Part shown: positions 1 through 8,249 of the stretch, piece by piece
How positions within the stretch are numbered: the stretch's first letter is position 1
Layout: every line of letters begins with the position of its first letter
Source of the DNA: Glacieibacterium arshaanense
GTDB taxonomy: Bacteria > Pseudomonadota > Alphaproteobacteria > Sphingomonadales > Sphingomonadaceae
Reading direction: 5' to 3'
Assembly (NCBI RefSeq): GCF_004681125.1
Contig: NZ_SIHO01000004.1
Span: forward strand, 62,001 to 126,000
Length of the DNA: 64,000 nucleotides
Made by a program: the position numbers and the translations under genes
Notes under the pieces: generated by a model
Seen by the model: the letters and a program-made list of their open reading frames with translations, nothing else
Databases searched by the model: none
What the model was told of the DNA's origin: nothing

Positions 1-534
1 CGGCCGCTGCTCGACGCCGGCCAGCGCGATTTTGGTGAAAACCGCGTTGCCGAAGCCGCCGACAAATGGCCCGGCCTGCGTGCCGACTATGACGACATCC
101 GCCTCCACCTCGTCGGCCAGCTCCAGTCGAACAAGGCCGAAGACGCCGTGGCGCTGTTCGATTACATCCACAGCGTCGATCGCCCTTCGCTGGTCGCTGC
201 GCTCGCCAAGGCGATGACGGCGCTGGCCAAGCGGCCCGATTGCTTCATTCAGGTAAACATCGGCGATGAACCGCAGAAGGGCGGCTGCCCGCTTGCCGAC
301 CTGCCGGCGCTGCTCGATACGGCGCGCGCCGCCGGTCTGCCGGTCATCGGGCTGATGTGCGTACCGCCCGCCGATATCGAAGCCGCGCCGTTCTTCGCGC
401 TGCTCGCCAAGCTGGCGCGCGACCACGCGCTGCCGGCGATCAGCATGGGCATGTCGGGCGACTACGAAACCGCGGTGATGCTCGGCGCGACGCATGTGCG
501 CGTTGGAAGTGCGTTGTTCGGGGCTAGAGATTAA
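1..534 (+). CDS. yggS: YggS/PROSC-family PLP homeostasis protein, 5' end outside window
   Basis: The protein binds pyridoxal 5'-phosphate without known catalysis and buffers PLP and amino-acid pools in the cytoplasm. The frame is open from base 1, so the N-terminus with the PLP lysine is missing. Visible family motifs are FGENRV near the start, HLVGQLQSNK about 20 residues later, and the C-terminal SMGMSGDYE...GATHVRVGSALFG block that forms the phosphate-binding end of the TIM barrel. The TAA stop directly abuts a hairpin repeat unit starting at 535. The next gene converges on it from the other strand. Family assignment is secure; only the missing start is uncertain. Confidence 0.93.
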   Translation, partial: RPLLDAGQRDFGENRVAEAADKWPGLRADYDDIRLHLVGQLQSNKAEDAVALFDYIHSVDRPSLVAALAKAMTALAKRPDCFIQVNIGDEPQKGGCPLADLPALLDTARAAGLPVIGLMCVPPADIEAAPFFALLAKLARDHALPAISMGMSGDYETAVMLGATHVRVGSALFGARD

Positions 535-627
535 GAGCCTCCGGCGGGCAGGGCCTCAGGCCCTGCACCCAAATGTTATGCGCTCTTCAATCGGGTGCAG
601 GCCTCAGGCCTGCCCGCCGGAGGCCCT
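535..627. repeat. Paired inverted hairpin repeat, locus 1
   Basis: Two units (535-570 and about 593-627) face each other between the convergent yggS and HNH genes. Each unit has a conserved edge reading GAGCCTCCGGCGGG (or GGGCCTCC...), an inner hairpin, and ends in CACCC. Inner stems are GCAGGGCC/GGCCCTGC on the left and GCAGGCCT/AGGCCTGC on the right. The 22-base spacer is the reverse of the common spacer form (GAAGAGCG...). Confidence 0.9.
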
Positions 628-631
628 TTAC

Positions 632-1240
632 CTAAGCCTCCAACTCCGCATCCCAATACAAATAATCCCGCCACGTCGAATGCAGGTAATGCGGCGGGAA
701 CGCGCGCCCGTGCTCCTGCAGCTCGAACGTCGCGGGTTTGTACGGCCGGTGGCGCAGCGCCATGTGCGCCTCGGTCGGCGTGCGGCCGCCCTTGCGCAGG
801 TTGCACGGCGCGCAGGCAGTGGTGACATTCTCCCAGGTCGTGCGGCCGCCATAGGCGCGCGGGATGACATGGTCGAAGGTCAGGTCGTGGCGGGCGCCGC
901 AATACTGGCAGCTGAAGCGGTCGCGCAGGAACAGGTTGAAGCGCGTGAACGCCGGGTGCGACGCCGGTTTGACGTATTGGCGCAGCGCGATCACCGACGG
1001 CAGCTTCATCGCGAACGACGGCGAGCGGATTTCGCGATCATATTCGGCAACGATATCGACGCGTTCGAGGAAGGCAGCCTTGATCGCCGTCTGCCACGGC
1101 CAGATCGACAGCGGGTAATACGACAGCGGCGTATAGTCGGCGTTGAGTACCAGCGCCGGGCAGCTTTCGGGCGCGGCTTGTGCACCGCTCACGAATTTGG
1201 TGGCCCCCAAGTGATTGGGCAGTAAATCAGGATGATACAT
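632..1240 (-). CDS. HNH endonuclease
   Basis: A 202-residue cytoplasmic HNH-family nuclease of the type widespread as a single chromosomal gene in Alphaproteobacteria. The C-terminal half has a zinc-knuckle HNH fold: CQYCG, then the catalytic FDHVIPRAYGG stretch, then NVTTACAPCNLRKGG with the second Cys pair. The ATG at 1240 is chosen because GGGAG lies about 12 bases upstream and similarity-like sequence (YHPDLLPNHLG) starts there; a longer frame to 1357 would run into the intergenic dyad. It converges with yggS, and the two 3' ends share a repeat pair. The substrate is unknown. It could be a house-keeping nuclease or a mobile-element remnant; nothing around it suggests restriction-modification. 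Confidence 0.85.
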   Translation of the reverse strand: MYHPDLLPNHLGATKFVSGAQAAPESCPALVLNADYTPLSYYPLSIWPWQTAIKAAFLERVDIVAEYDREIRSPSFAMKLPSVIALRQYVKPASHPAFTRFNLFLRDRFSCQYCGARHDLTFDHVIPRAYGGRTTWENVTTACAPCNLRKGGRTPTEAHMALRHRPYKPATFELQEHGRAFPPHYLHSTWRDYLYWDAELEA

Positions 1241-1551
1241 GCGCTCGCCCGCTCCCTTGCCGGAGCAACACGCGAACCTTTGGGCCCTGTCGCACGCAAG
1301 ACCGCATCGGATGCGGTCGCTCGAAATCAACTCGATGACATACGCTCTACAACACATCGTATGTCAACCGCATGACACCACTTGATATAGCGGTTCGTCA
1401 AGGCCGATTGCTGAATCGCATCCACGAATCGTCCTGCGCGGCTGTGCCGCGCGACAACATGACATGGTTGCGAACGGATGCGACCGCGCGCATGTGAAGC
1501 TCGATAATAGCGTATTTGGCCGTGCTCGGCCCCGGAAAGGCAGTTTCAGCC
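1241..1551. promoter_or_regulatory. Divergent intergenic region with a 9-bp inverted repeat (1336-1366)
   Basis: This 311-base gap lies between divergently transcribed HNH and HIG1-domain genes and must hold both promoters. A perfect dyad, TGACATACG at 1336-1344 and CGTATGTCA at 1358-1366 with a 13-base centre, lies about 100 bases upstream of the HNH start. It has the geometry of a dimeric regulator site. No further coding sequence or RNA gene was recognised here. Confidence 0.45.
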
Positions 1552-1752
1552 ATGATGCAGACGGTTTTGATCATCCTGATGATCGTTTCGGCGCTCGCCA
1601 CCCTGGGTGTGCTGGCGCGCGGCATCTTCATCATGGCGAGCGGCAAGGACATTACCGGCGTCAAGTCGAACAAGATGATGAGCTACCGCGTCGCCTTCCA
1701 GGCGCTGGCAATCCTGTTCATCATAATCCTGTTTGCGGTAAATCGGCCGTAA
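1552..1752 (+). CDS. HIG1-domain / twin-transmembrane small membrane protein
   Basis: A 66-residue inner-membrane protein with two predicted transmembrane helices (about residues 3-25 and 43-64) joined by a short loop containing GKDITGVKSNKMMSYRVAFQ. The RVxxQ signature after the charged loop is typical of hypoxia-induced-gene (HIG1) proteins, whose mitochondrial relatives assist respiratory complexes. The start at 1552 is preferred over 1516 because GGAAAGG (1534-1540) is suitably spaced and the membrane segment begins at once. The stop is one base before the next ATG, so it is translationally close to the cobalamin adenosyltransferase, a pairing common in Alphaproteobacteria. The exact role is unknown. 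Confidence 0.75.
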   Translation: MMQTVLIILMIVSALATLGVLARGIFIMASGKDITGVKSNKMMSYRVAFQALAILFIIILFAVNRP

Positions 1753-1753
1753 T

Positions 1754-2320
1754 ATGGTCAAGCTCAACAAAATCTACACGCGCACCGGTGATGATGGCTC
1801 GACCGGACTCGTCGATGGCTCGCGCCGCGCCAAGTTCGATGCGCGCATCGACGCCTATGGCACCGTGGATGAGGCCAATTCGGTGCTCGGCATCGTCCGG
1901 TTGCATACCGCGGCCACCGATGCCGACGCCATGCTGGCACGTATCCAGAACGACCTGTTCGACGTCGGCGCCGACCTTGCGACCCCCGGCGACGATTTCA
2001 CGCCTTCGCCGATGACCTTGCGCGCGGTGCAGGCGCAGGTCGACCGCATCGAAGCCGAAATCGACGTGATGAATGCGAATCTCGCAGCGCTGACGTCGTT
2101 CATCCTGCCCGGCGGGACGCCGGCCGCCGCCTATCTGCACCTCGCCCGCACCACCGTCCGTCGCGCCGAACGCTCGGCGGTCGAAGCTGCCACCGTCGAG
2201 CCGATCAACCCGCTCGCCATCACCTATCTCAACCGGTTGTCGGACCACCTGTTCGTGCTCGCGCGCGTGATGAATGCTGCGACCGGCGATGTGTTGTGGG
2301 TGCCCGGGGCCAATCGGTAG
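1754..2320 (+). CDS. Cob(I)yrinic acid a,c-diamide adenosyltransferase, PduO type
   Basis: This enzyme transfers the adenosyl group of ATP to cob(I)alamin, making coenzyme B12. The N-terminal TRTGDDGSTGL is the ATP-binding loop of the PduO/MMAB family, followed by the conserved DAYGTVDEANS segment. The VRRAERSAV stretch carries the RxxER active-site signature. The length of 188 residues is normal for a single-domain enzyme. The likely client is the B12-dependent methylmalonyl-CoA mutase at 45.9 kb. It starts one base after the HIG1-domain gene and is followed by a repeat unit. The family is certain; the paralogue name is left open. Confidence 0.92.
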   Translation: MVKLNKIYTRTGDDGSTGLVDGSRRAKFDARIDAYGTVDEANSVLGIVRLHTAATDADAMLARIQNDLFDVGADLATPGDDFTPSPMTLRAVQAQVDRIEAEIDVMNANLAALTSFILPGGTPAAAYLHLARTTVRRAERSAVEAATVEPINPLAITYLNRLSDHLFVLARVMNAATGDVLWVPGANR

Positions 2321-2323
2321 GAA

Positions 2324-2357
2324 GAGCCTCCGGCGGGCAGGCCTTAGGCCTGCACCC
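2324..2357. repeat. Single hairpin repeat unit, left orientation, locus 2
   Basis: One unit with edge GAGCCTCCGGCGGG, inner stem GCAGGCCT/AGGCCTGC and terminal CACCC, 4 bases after the adenosyltransferase stop. No partner arm follows immediately. The next opposite-facing unit is a degenerate copy at 3787. Confidence 0.85.
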
Positions 2358-2436
2358 GATTGACTGACTTTGACTTGCGCGATTGACACTTCGCGGGGAT
2401 AGCTGCGCCAACACTATCCTTGGGGAAGGCTTCGCG

Positions 2437-3213
2437 ATGAATCTGTTCGATCTGACCGGCATGGTCGCACTGGTGACCGGCGGCAACGGTGGCATCGGCA
2501 TCGGCATGGCCGAGGGGCTGGCCCGACAAGGCGCCACGGTCATCATCTGGGGCACCAATGCCGACAAGAATGCCGCGGCGGTCGAAAAACTGGGCGCGCA
2601 CGGCGGCATCGTGCGCAGCGATGTTGTCGATGTCTCCGACGAGGCAGCGGTCAAGGCCGGCATCGCCGACATCCTCGGTGAGTTCGGCCGGCTCGACCAG
2701 GCGATCGCCAACGCCGGTATCGGCCAATCGCGCCGCGACATGTTCGACATCAGTCTCGAAGATTTCCGGCGGCTCGAAGACATCAACGTCCACGGCGTCT
2801 TCTTCACACTGCGCGAAGCTGCGCGCCACATGAAGGAGCGCCACGCCAATGGCGACGCCGGCGGCTCGCTCGTCGCCGTCGCCTCGACCGCGGCCATCCA
2901 CGGCGCCGCACGCAACGAACATTACGGCGCGACCAAGGGCGCCGTGGTGTCGATGATCCGCGCCATGGCGGTCGAACTCGGCCGCTACGCGATTACCGCC
3001 AACAGCATCTGCCCCGGCTGGATCCGTTCCGACATGACTGCCGGCGCGCAAGGCGCGGCGAAGTTCAACGAAAAGGTCATCAGTCGCGTCCCCGTCGGCG
3101 GCTGGGGCGACGGCGCCGACTTCGCGGGCATCGCCGTCTACCTCGCCAGCCGCGCCTCGCGCTACCACACCGGCGACTCGTTCGTCATCGACGGCGGCTA
3201 CACGATCTTCTGA
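2437..3213 (+). CDS. SDR-family NAD(P)-dependent oxidoreductase
   Basis: A 258-residue cytoplasmic short-chain dehydrogenase/reductase. The nucleotide-binding TGGNGGIGIG lies at residues 14-23, ANAG at 91-94, the catalytic Ser at 150 (AVASTAAIHG), and Tyr163 with Lys167 (HYGATKGA). PGWIRSDM at about 193-200 is the usual post-catalytic proline region. The ATG at 2437 is preceded by GGGGAAGG at 2422-2429, so the longer frame from 2383 was rejected. It stands alone between two repeat units. The substrate cannot be inferred; fatty-acyl or hydroxy-acid oxidation would fit its neighbour etfBA but is only a guess. Confidence 0.88.
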   Translation: MNLFDLTGMVALVTGGNGGIGIGMAEGLARQGATVIIWGTNADKNAAAVEKLGAHGGIVRSDVVDVSDEAAVKAGIADILGEFGRLDQAIANAGIGQSRRDMFDISLEDFRRLEDINVHGVFFTLREAARHMKERHANGDAGGSLVAVASTAAIHGAARNEHYGATKGAVVSMIRAMAVELGRYAITANSICPGWIRSDMTAGAQGAAKFNEKVISRVPVGGWGDGADFAGIAVYLASRASRYHTGDSFVIDGGYTIF

Positions 3214-3255
3214 TCATCGATCGCGGACTCCACATCGATTTGCTCTAATGCGCTG

Positions 3256-3768
3256 ATGGAAATCGAGCAGGTCATCACGCTTTGCCGGGCCTTCGAAGCG
3301 GCTCAGCTTGGCTTTTGGATTGACGGAGGCTGGGGCGTCGATGCGCTGCTCGGCGCGCCAACACGTCCGCACACCGACCTCGACCTTGCCGTTGCGCGCG
3401 ATGACCTTTCAGCATTCCAGCGCCTACTCGAACTGCAAGGCTATGCGCGGGCAGACCGCCCCGGGGACCCTGATTGGAACTGGGTGCTCCGCAATACTGA
3501 CGGAATGCAGGTCGATCTGCACGGCTTTGTCCTCGATGCACACGGCAACGGCATTCTCGGAGATACTGCAAACAACGAAATGTATCCTGCCGGTGCGCTG
3601 GACGGCATGGGCGAACTCGGCGGTATGACGCTGCGTTGCATTGCGGCGCCGTTCGTTCTCCAGTTCCGCAATGGCTTTGACCCGCGTGTTGTTGACCACC
3701 ACGACGTGACAATGCTGTGCAATCGCTTTGATCTGCCGCTTCCCTCGCGCTTTCGGCATCCACGATAG
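3256..3768 (+). CDS. Nucleotidyltransferase resembling aminoglycoside/lincosamide adenylyltransferases
   Basis: A 170-residue protein of the minimal nucleotidyltransferase fold. The signature is IDGGWGVDALLG at residues 22-33, then HTDLDLAV with Asp41 and Asp43 as the metal-binding pair, and a later acidic residue in MQVDLHGF. This arrangement is shared by LinA/LinB-like lincosamide and ANT(2'')-like aminoglycoside adenylyltransferases. Many chromosomal relatives have no proven resistance role. It is isolated, shows no operon partner, and looks less GC-biased at wobble positions than its neighbours, which hints at acquisition. Whether it confers resistance cannot be judged here. Confidence 0.72.
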   Translation: MEIEQVITLCRAFEAAQLGFWIDGGWGVDALLGAPTRPHTDLDLAVARDDLSAFQRLLELQGYARADRPGDPDWNWVLRNTDGMQVDLHGFVLDAHGNGILGDTANNEMYPAGALDGMGELGGMTLRCIAAPFVLQFRNGFDPRVVDHHDVTMLCNRFDLPLPSRFRHPR

Positions 3769-3786
3769 TCACCTTGCGAAGACCGC

Positions 3787-3819
3787 GTGCAGGGCTAAGC
3801 CCTGCTTGCCGGAGGCCCC
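3787..3819. repeat. Degenerate single hairpin repeat unit, right orientation, locus 3
   Basis: GTGCAGGGCTAAGCCCTGC is followed by TTGCCGGAGGCCCC. The inner stem GCAGGGCT/AGCCCTGC is intact, but the outer GCCCGCCGG reads GCTTGCCGG, so this copy has partly decayed. Confidence 0.7.
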
Positions 3820-3933
3820 GCACGCGGCGCTTTCCGCCGCACCCATGCGCTAAGGCGTTGACTGTCACGCGCGTCTGTCGCAATCACGCGCGTCAATTCA
3901 ACTGTGCGGGCGCAGCCTGCTTGGGAGTAGCCG

Positions 3934-4683
3934 ATGAAGATCCTCGTCCCCGTCAAGCGGGTGGTCGATTACAACGTCAAGGTCCGCGTCAAATCGGACG
4001 GCACCGGTGTCGATCTTGCCAACGTCAAGATGAGCATGAACCCGTTCGACGAAATCGCCGTCGAAGAAGCCATCCGGCTCAAGGAAAAGGGCATTGCGAC
4101 CGAAATCGTCGTGGTGTCGATCGGCGTGCAGCAGAGCCAAGAAACCTTGCGCACCGCACTCGCCATGGGTGCCGACCGCGCCATTCTGGTGGTGACCGAT
4201 GTCACGACCGAATCGCTGACCGTGGCGAAGATCCTCGCCAAGGTCGCCGCCGAGGAACAGCCCGGCCTGATCATTCTCGGCAAGCAGGCGATCGATGATG
4301 ACGCCAACCAGACCGGCCAGATGCTGGCAGCGCTGCTCGGCTGGCCGCAGGGCACCTTCGCTTCGGCGGTCGTGCCGAACGGTGACCGCGTTGCGGTGAC
4401 GCGCGAAGTCGATGGCGGTCTCGAAACCGTCGATCTGAAGCTGCCGGCGGTGGTGACCACCGACCTACGCCTCAACGAACCGCGCTATGCGTCGCTGCCC
4501 AACATCATGAAGGCGAAGTCGAAGCCGCTCGCGTCGAAGACGCCGGCTGACTACGGCGTCGATCCGACGCCGCGCCTGACCATCACCAAGGTCGTCGAGC
4601 CCGCCAAGCGTTCGGCGGGTACCAAGGTCAAGACCGTCGACGAGCTGATCGAAAAGCTCAAGAATGCAGGAGCCATCGCATGA
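3934..4683 (+). CDS. etfB: Electron transfer flavoprotein, beta subunit
   Basis: The small subunit of the cytoplasmic FAD/AMP heterodimer that takes electrons from acyl-CoA dehydrogenases and passes them to ETF:quinone oxidoreductase. The protein opens with [20 protein letters not shown] and carries [19 protein letters not shown], both hallmarks of EtfB, followed by the nucleotide-binding region around [16 protein letters not shown]. At 249 residues it is full length. A GGGAG ribosome site precedes the ATG. The stop overlaps the etfA start by 4 bases (ATGA), so the pair is translationally coupled and made in equal amounts. Confidence 0.97.
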   Translation: MKILVPVKRVVDYNVKVRVKSDGTGVDLANVKMSMNPFDEIAVEEAIRLKEKGIATEIVVVSIGVQQSQETLRTALAMGADRAILVVTDVTTESLTVAKILAKVAAEEQPGLIILGKQAIDDDANQTGQMLAALLGWPQGTFASAVVPNGDRVAVTREVDGGLETVDLKLPAVVTTDLRLNEPRYASLPNIMKAKSKPLASKTPADYGVDPTPRLTITKVVEPAKRSAGTKVKTVDELIEKLKNAGAIA

Positions 4684-5612
4684 CGACACTCGTTCTCGCC
4701 GAACATGACAACAGCGTCCTGAAGGATGCCACGCTCGCTGCCGTGACGGCGGCCGGCAAGCTGGGCGGCGACGTGCATCTGCTCGTCGCGGGCCACAACG
4801 CCAAGTCGGTCGCCGAAGCCGGTGCCCAGGTGGCGGGCGTCGCCAAGGTGCTGCTCGCCGATGACGCCGCTTATGGTGCCGCACTCGCCGAAAACGTCGC
4901 GCCGCTGATCGTGTCGCTGATGCCGGGCTATGACGCCGTTGTTGCGCCGGCCACGACGCGCGGCAAGAACATCATGCCGCGCGTTGCCGCTGCACTTGAT
5001 GTCGCGCAGATAAGCGAAATCCTGTCGGTCGAAAGCGCCGACACGTTCACGCGCCCGATCTACGCCGGCAATGCCATCGCCACCGTCACCTCGTCGGATG
5101 CGAAGAAGGTCATTACCGTGCGCGGCACGGCGTTCGACAAGGCCGCGACCAGCGGCGGCAGCGCGTCGGTCGAAAGCATCGGCGGGCCCGGTGACGCCGG
5201 CCTGTCGAAGTTCGTCAGTGCCGATCTGACGACCTCGGCGCGCCCCGAACTGACCGCGGCGAAGATCATTGTTTCGGGTGGCCGCGCGCTCGGCAGCTCG
5301 GACAAGTTCCACGAATTCATCGATCCGCTCGCCGACAAGCTCGGCGCCGCGGTCGGCGCCAGCCGCGCCGCCGTCGATGCCGGCTATGCGCCGAACGACT
5401 ATCAGGTCGGCCAGACCGGCAAGATCGTCGCGCCGGAACTGTATGTCGCCGTCGGTATTTCGGGCGCTATCCAGCATCTCGCCGGCATGAAGGATTCGAA
5501 GATCATCGTCGCGATCAACAAGGACGAAGAAGCTCCGATCTTCCAGGTCGCGGACTTCGGCCTTGTCGGCGATCTGTTCACGCTGGTGCCGGAGATGACG
5601 TCAAAGCTTTAG
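4680..5612 (+). CDS. etfA: Electron transfer flavoprotein, alpha subunit
   Basis: The FAD-carrying large subunit of ETF, 310 residues. The C-terminal FAD domain is clear: [18 protein letters not shown], then [21 protein letters not shown]. The extreme C-terminus reads MTSKL. The last 89 bases before the MT codons' end (5511-5599) are repeated at 6355-6443 with only three differences, all synonymous; the downstream copy ends TGKL and keeps a strong terminator. This suggests that the present 3' end was brought in together with the next gene and displaced the original one. Confidence 0.97.
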   Translation: MTTLVLAEHDNSVLKDATLAAVTAAGKLGGDVHLLVAGHNAKSVAEAGAQVAGVAKVLLADDAAYGAALAENVAPLIVSLMPGYDAVVAPATTRGKNIMPRVAAALDVAQISEILSVESADTFTRPIYAGNAIATVTSSDAKKVITVRGTAFDKAATSGGSASVESIGGPGDAGLSKFVSADLTTSARPELTAAKIIVSGGRALGSSDKFHEFIDPLADKLGAAVGASRAAVDAGYAPNDYQVGQTGKIVAPELYVAVGISGAIQHLAGMKDSKIIVAINKDEEAPIFQVADFGLVGDLFTLVPEMTSKL

Positions 5613-5638
5613 GTTGCTCGATCATCGCGGGGGCAAGA

Positions 5639-6334
5639 ATGCCACGAACATTATTCGTCCTCGCGATGATTGCGCTGGCCAGCGCGACTCCTTCAGCCGC
5701 GCAAGACGCACGCGTCCTTGCTTTCCTTAAGCAGGTCAATGATCAGCAACAGCCGCCTTCCATAGAAGTCCTTGCCGCGGGCGGTCTTGAAGCAGCCGGA
5801 CGCGCCGCAGCGCAGGGCACCTGCATGCCCCAATCCGTTGAAGTATCGAACGTCCGGCCGATCACGGGCGACCGCTTGGTTCTGCAGGGTGTAGCACAAC
5901 GCAGTCTACAGAACGGCTGGCGTTTCGATGGTGTCCTAGTGGGCTGCCCTTTGGGCGCGCGCGCGGACTTCATCGTCATCCGGGACGCAGCAGGCCAGCT
6001 GCAAATGCATTTGACTAACCTCGGGCAGTCGCTCGTCAGCTATTCGGTTGGACAGGACAGCGTGAGCAAGGCCATACTGATGAGTGACATACTACTAGGG
6101 AAGGCCGGTGCTGCCTGCGAAACCGGTCTCGAACGCCCGCTCGATTCCCGCGTGACGCAGAAGAGCAATGATCTTGGCCCGGAAACGTATGGCGTACGCT
6201 ATAAGGGCGGATGGACCGAAATTTGGACGCTTCGTCGCTGCAATAGGGAAATAGAGGTAGAAATGATGTTTAGCGGCGATGGTGACGGGGGTGCATACAT
6301 CAACGTTTCGGAGGCGGGATCGCGCCTTAAATAG
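5639..6334 (+). CDS. Unknown secreted protein inserted behind etfA
   Basis: A 231-residue protein of no family I recognise. An N-terminal signal peptide (hydrophobic [17 protein letters not shown], predicted cleavage before QDARVL) sends it to the periplasm or beyond. Four cysteines are visible in the mature part (in GTCMPQ, VGCPLGA, AACETG and RRCNRE), so two disulfides are possible. The C-terminal third ([20 protein letters not shown]...[11 protein letters not shown]) looks like a compact beta-rich domain. GGGGGCAAG precedes the ATG. Codon choice (ATA, CTA, AGG) is less GC-biased than in etfBA. It is bracketed by a duplicated etfA 3' end, a strong sign that it is an insertion. Confidence 0.7.
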   Translation: MPRTLFVLAMIALASATPSAAQDARVLAFLKQVNDQQQPPSIEVLAAGGLEAAGRAAAQGTCMPQSVEVSNVRPITGDRLVLQGVAQRSLQNGWRFDGVLVGCPLGARADFIVIRDAAGQLQMHLTNLGQSLVSYSVGQDSVSKAILMSDILLGKAGAACETGLERPLDSRVTQKSNDLGPETYGVRYKGGWTEIWTLRRCNREIEVEMMFSGDGDGGAYINVSEAGSRLK

Positions 6335-6354
6335 TTGCGCTGTTTCAGCTCCAC

Positions 6355-6456
6355 GCGATTAACAAGGACGAAGAAGCCCCGATCTTCCAGGTCGCGGACT
6401 TCGGCCTCGTCGGCGATCTGTTCACGCTGGTGCCGGAGATGACCGGCAAGCTGTAA
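6355..6456 (+). pseudogene. Detached 3' end of etfA (34-codon remnant including stop)
   Basis: The remnant encodes [17 protein letters not shown] and onward to PEMTGKL plus TAA, matching etfA residues near its end. The first 89 bases differ from etfA at three synonymous third positions only. No start codon or ribosome site serves it. It is followed by an intact terminator at 6480, so it is probably the original etfA tail, cut off when the gene at 5639 arrived. Confidence 0.85.
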
Positions 6457-6479
6457 TCCGGCGTTTCGTCGCTGACTCA

Positions 6480-6516
6480 AAGCCCCGTCGCCAGCACTGG
6501 CGGCGGGGTTTTTTGC
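6480..6516 (+). terminator. Rho-independent terminator, probably the original etfBA terminator
   Basis: GCCCCGTCGCC pairs with GGCGGCGGGGT (one G-T wobble) around a short loop and is followed by a run of T. It lies 24 bases after the etfA remnant stop. Confidence 0.85.
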
Positions 6517-6600
6517 TTGTCACAAGCCCGCAACATGATTGGCACTTGCGCGTAACATCCCGCGGTTATGGCGTCGCTGAACGCAACAGGGGACAGCGAC

Positions 6601-8079
6601 ATGACGATTTCCAAACTTGCAGCAGCATTGTTGCTCGGCGCGGCGGCATTGCCGGCGCACGCCGCGATTACTTTTGGCGGCGCGCTCGATGTGGCGGGGG
6701 ACGCTACCGACCTCGCGACATTGGGCAATGGCCCGAACCTCAACCGGCTGAGCTTCGGTTCGGACCTGACGTACAATGCGCGCACCGGCACCTTCTACGG
6801 CATCAGCGACCGCGGTCCCGGCGGTGGCACGATCGACTGGGCGCCGCGCGTCGAAGCCTTCAAGATCGACGTTTCGGGCAGCGCTGCGCCGAGCAATTTC
6901 CAGCTGCAATCGACCACGGTGTTCCGTCAGGCCAATGGCCAGGTCTACAGCGGGCTGTTCCCCAATCTCATTCCCGGCGGCAGCAGCACCAACCTCAACA
7001 AGTCGCTCGATTCAGAAGGTATTGTCCGGCTGTCGAACGGTCACTTCCTCGTCGCTGACGAATATGGCCCGTCGATTTATGAAATGGACCGCAACGGCAA
7101 GTTCCTCCGCGCCTTCACCCAGCCGTCGAACATTCTGCCCAAGGTCGGCAGCACCGTCGACTATGTCGCGACGCGCCCGACGCTGACGTCGGGGCGTCAG
7201 GACAACCGTGGCTATGAAGGCCTGACCGTATCGGCCGACGGCAAGACCGCCTGGGGCATCCTGCAGGACCCGTTGGTCAACGAAGGCGCTTCGAACGACG
7301 GCCGCCGCAGCCAGAACCTGCGCATCGTGCAGTTCGACGTTGCGACCGGCGTGGCGCAAAAGCAGTTTGCCTATCAGCTCGAGGCCTTGTCGGCGATCAA
7401 CGGCCGCATCCCCGGCACCGCCGATGATTTCAGCGCGACCAACCAGGGCCGCAGTATCGGCGTGTCGAGCCTGACGTGGATCGGCGGCACCAAGTTCCTG
7501 GTCATCGAACGCGACAACCGCGGTCAGGGCCCCGACAACATCGTCGCCGGCGCGTTGCAGCCTTCGGGCACCAAGCGCATCTACATGATCGACATCGCCG
7601 GCGCGTCGGATGTGTCGGGCGTCAGCTTTGTCGGCTCGAACAGCCTGCCGTCGGGCGTGGTGCCGGTCGGCAAGTCGCTGTTCATTGATGTCCAGTCGGC
7701 GCTTCTTACCGCCGGGTTGGTCCTGCCGGAAAAGCTTGAAGGCCTGGCAATCGGCCCGAAGCTGGCGGGTGGCGGCTTCGCGCTGATCCTCGCGACCGAC
7801 AACGACTTTTCGGTGACGCAAGGGTCGGGCGTGCAGACCGATGTCTGCACCAACGGCGTGCAGGTTGCGCTCGGCGCCGGCTGCCCGACGGGGTCGTCGC
7901 TGGTGCCATCGCGGCTCTACAGCTTCGCGGTGACAGGCGATGACGCCAAGCAGTTTGACGCATCGCTGTTTGCGGTGCCCGAGCCGGCGACCTGGTCGAT
8001 GATGATCGCCGGTTTCGGTCTGGTGGGTGGTGCGATGCGCCGCCGTGCCACGCGCGTGACGACCAGCGTCGCCGCGTAA
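6601..8079 (+). CDS. Exported esterase-like phytase-family protein with PEPxxWA-CTERM tail
   Basis: A 492-residue exported protein. Residues 1-21 form a signal peptide ending PAHA. The body carries a beta-propeller type 'esterase-like activity of phytase' domain: LTYNARTGTFYGISDRGPGGG, the SEGIVRLSNGHFLVADEYGPSIY blade and YEGLTVSADGKTAWG. The C-terminus has VPEPATW, a hydrophobic helix and RRRATR, the PEPxxWA sorting signal cleaved by an exosortase-type system. The true start is 6601, with AGGGGA just upstream; the 6568 start is too early. It likely acts on phosphoesters outside the cell or at the envelope. A perfect hairpin terminator follows at 8111. Confidence 0.86.
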   Translation: MTISKLAAALLLGAAALPAHAAITFGGALDVAGDATDLATLGNGPNLNRLSFGSDLTYNARTGTFYGISDRGPGGGTIDWAPRVEAFKIDVSGSAAPSNFQLQSTTVFRQANGQVYSGLFPNLIPGGSSTNLNKSLDSEGIVRLSNGHFLVADEYGPSIYEMDRNGKFLRAFTQPSNILPKVGSTVDYVATRPTLTSGRQDNRGYEGLTVSADGKTAWGILQDPLVNEGASNDGRRSQNLRIVQFDVATGVAQKQFAYQLEALSAINGRIPGTADDFSATNQGRSIGVSSLTWIGGTKFLVIERDNRGQGPDNIVAGALQPSGTKRIYMIDIAGASDVSGVSFVGSNSLPSGVVPVGKSLFIDVQSALLTAGLVLPEKLEGLAIGPKLAGGGFALILATDNDFSVTQGSGVQTDVCTNGVQVALGAGCPTGSSLVPSRLYSFAVTGDDAKQFDASLFAVPEPATWSMMIAGFGLVGGAMRRRATRVTTSVAA

Positions 8080-8110
8080 GCTTTCCGCACTTGCGGTTGC
8101 TCTGAATCCG

Positions 8111-8149
8111 CCGCCCCCGCTCCAAAAGGCGGGGGCGGTGTGATTTTTT
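8111..8149 (+). terminator. Rho-independent terminator
   Basis: Perfect 10-bp stem, CCGCCCCCGC at 8111-8120 and GCGGGGGCGG at 8129-8138, with a T-run at 8144-8149, after the phytase-like gene. Confidence 0.88.
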
Positions 8150-8249
8150 GGGGGCCGCGCGGAATAATGCCTGCCGACGCCCGTTGTCCTTTTGCGCACC
8201 GGGAAGTTGTCATGTCGGCAGCTTCCGGGCGACACGAAAGGAATATCAC

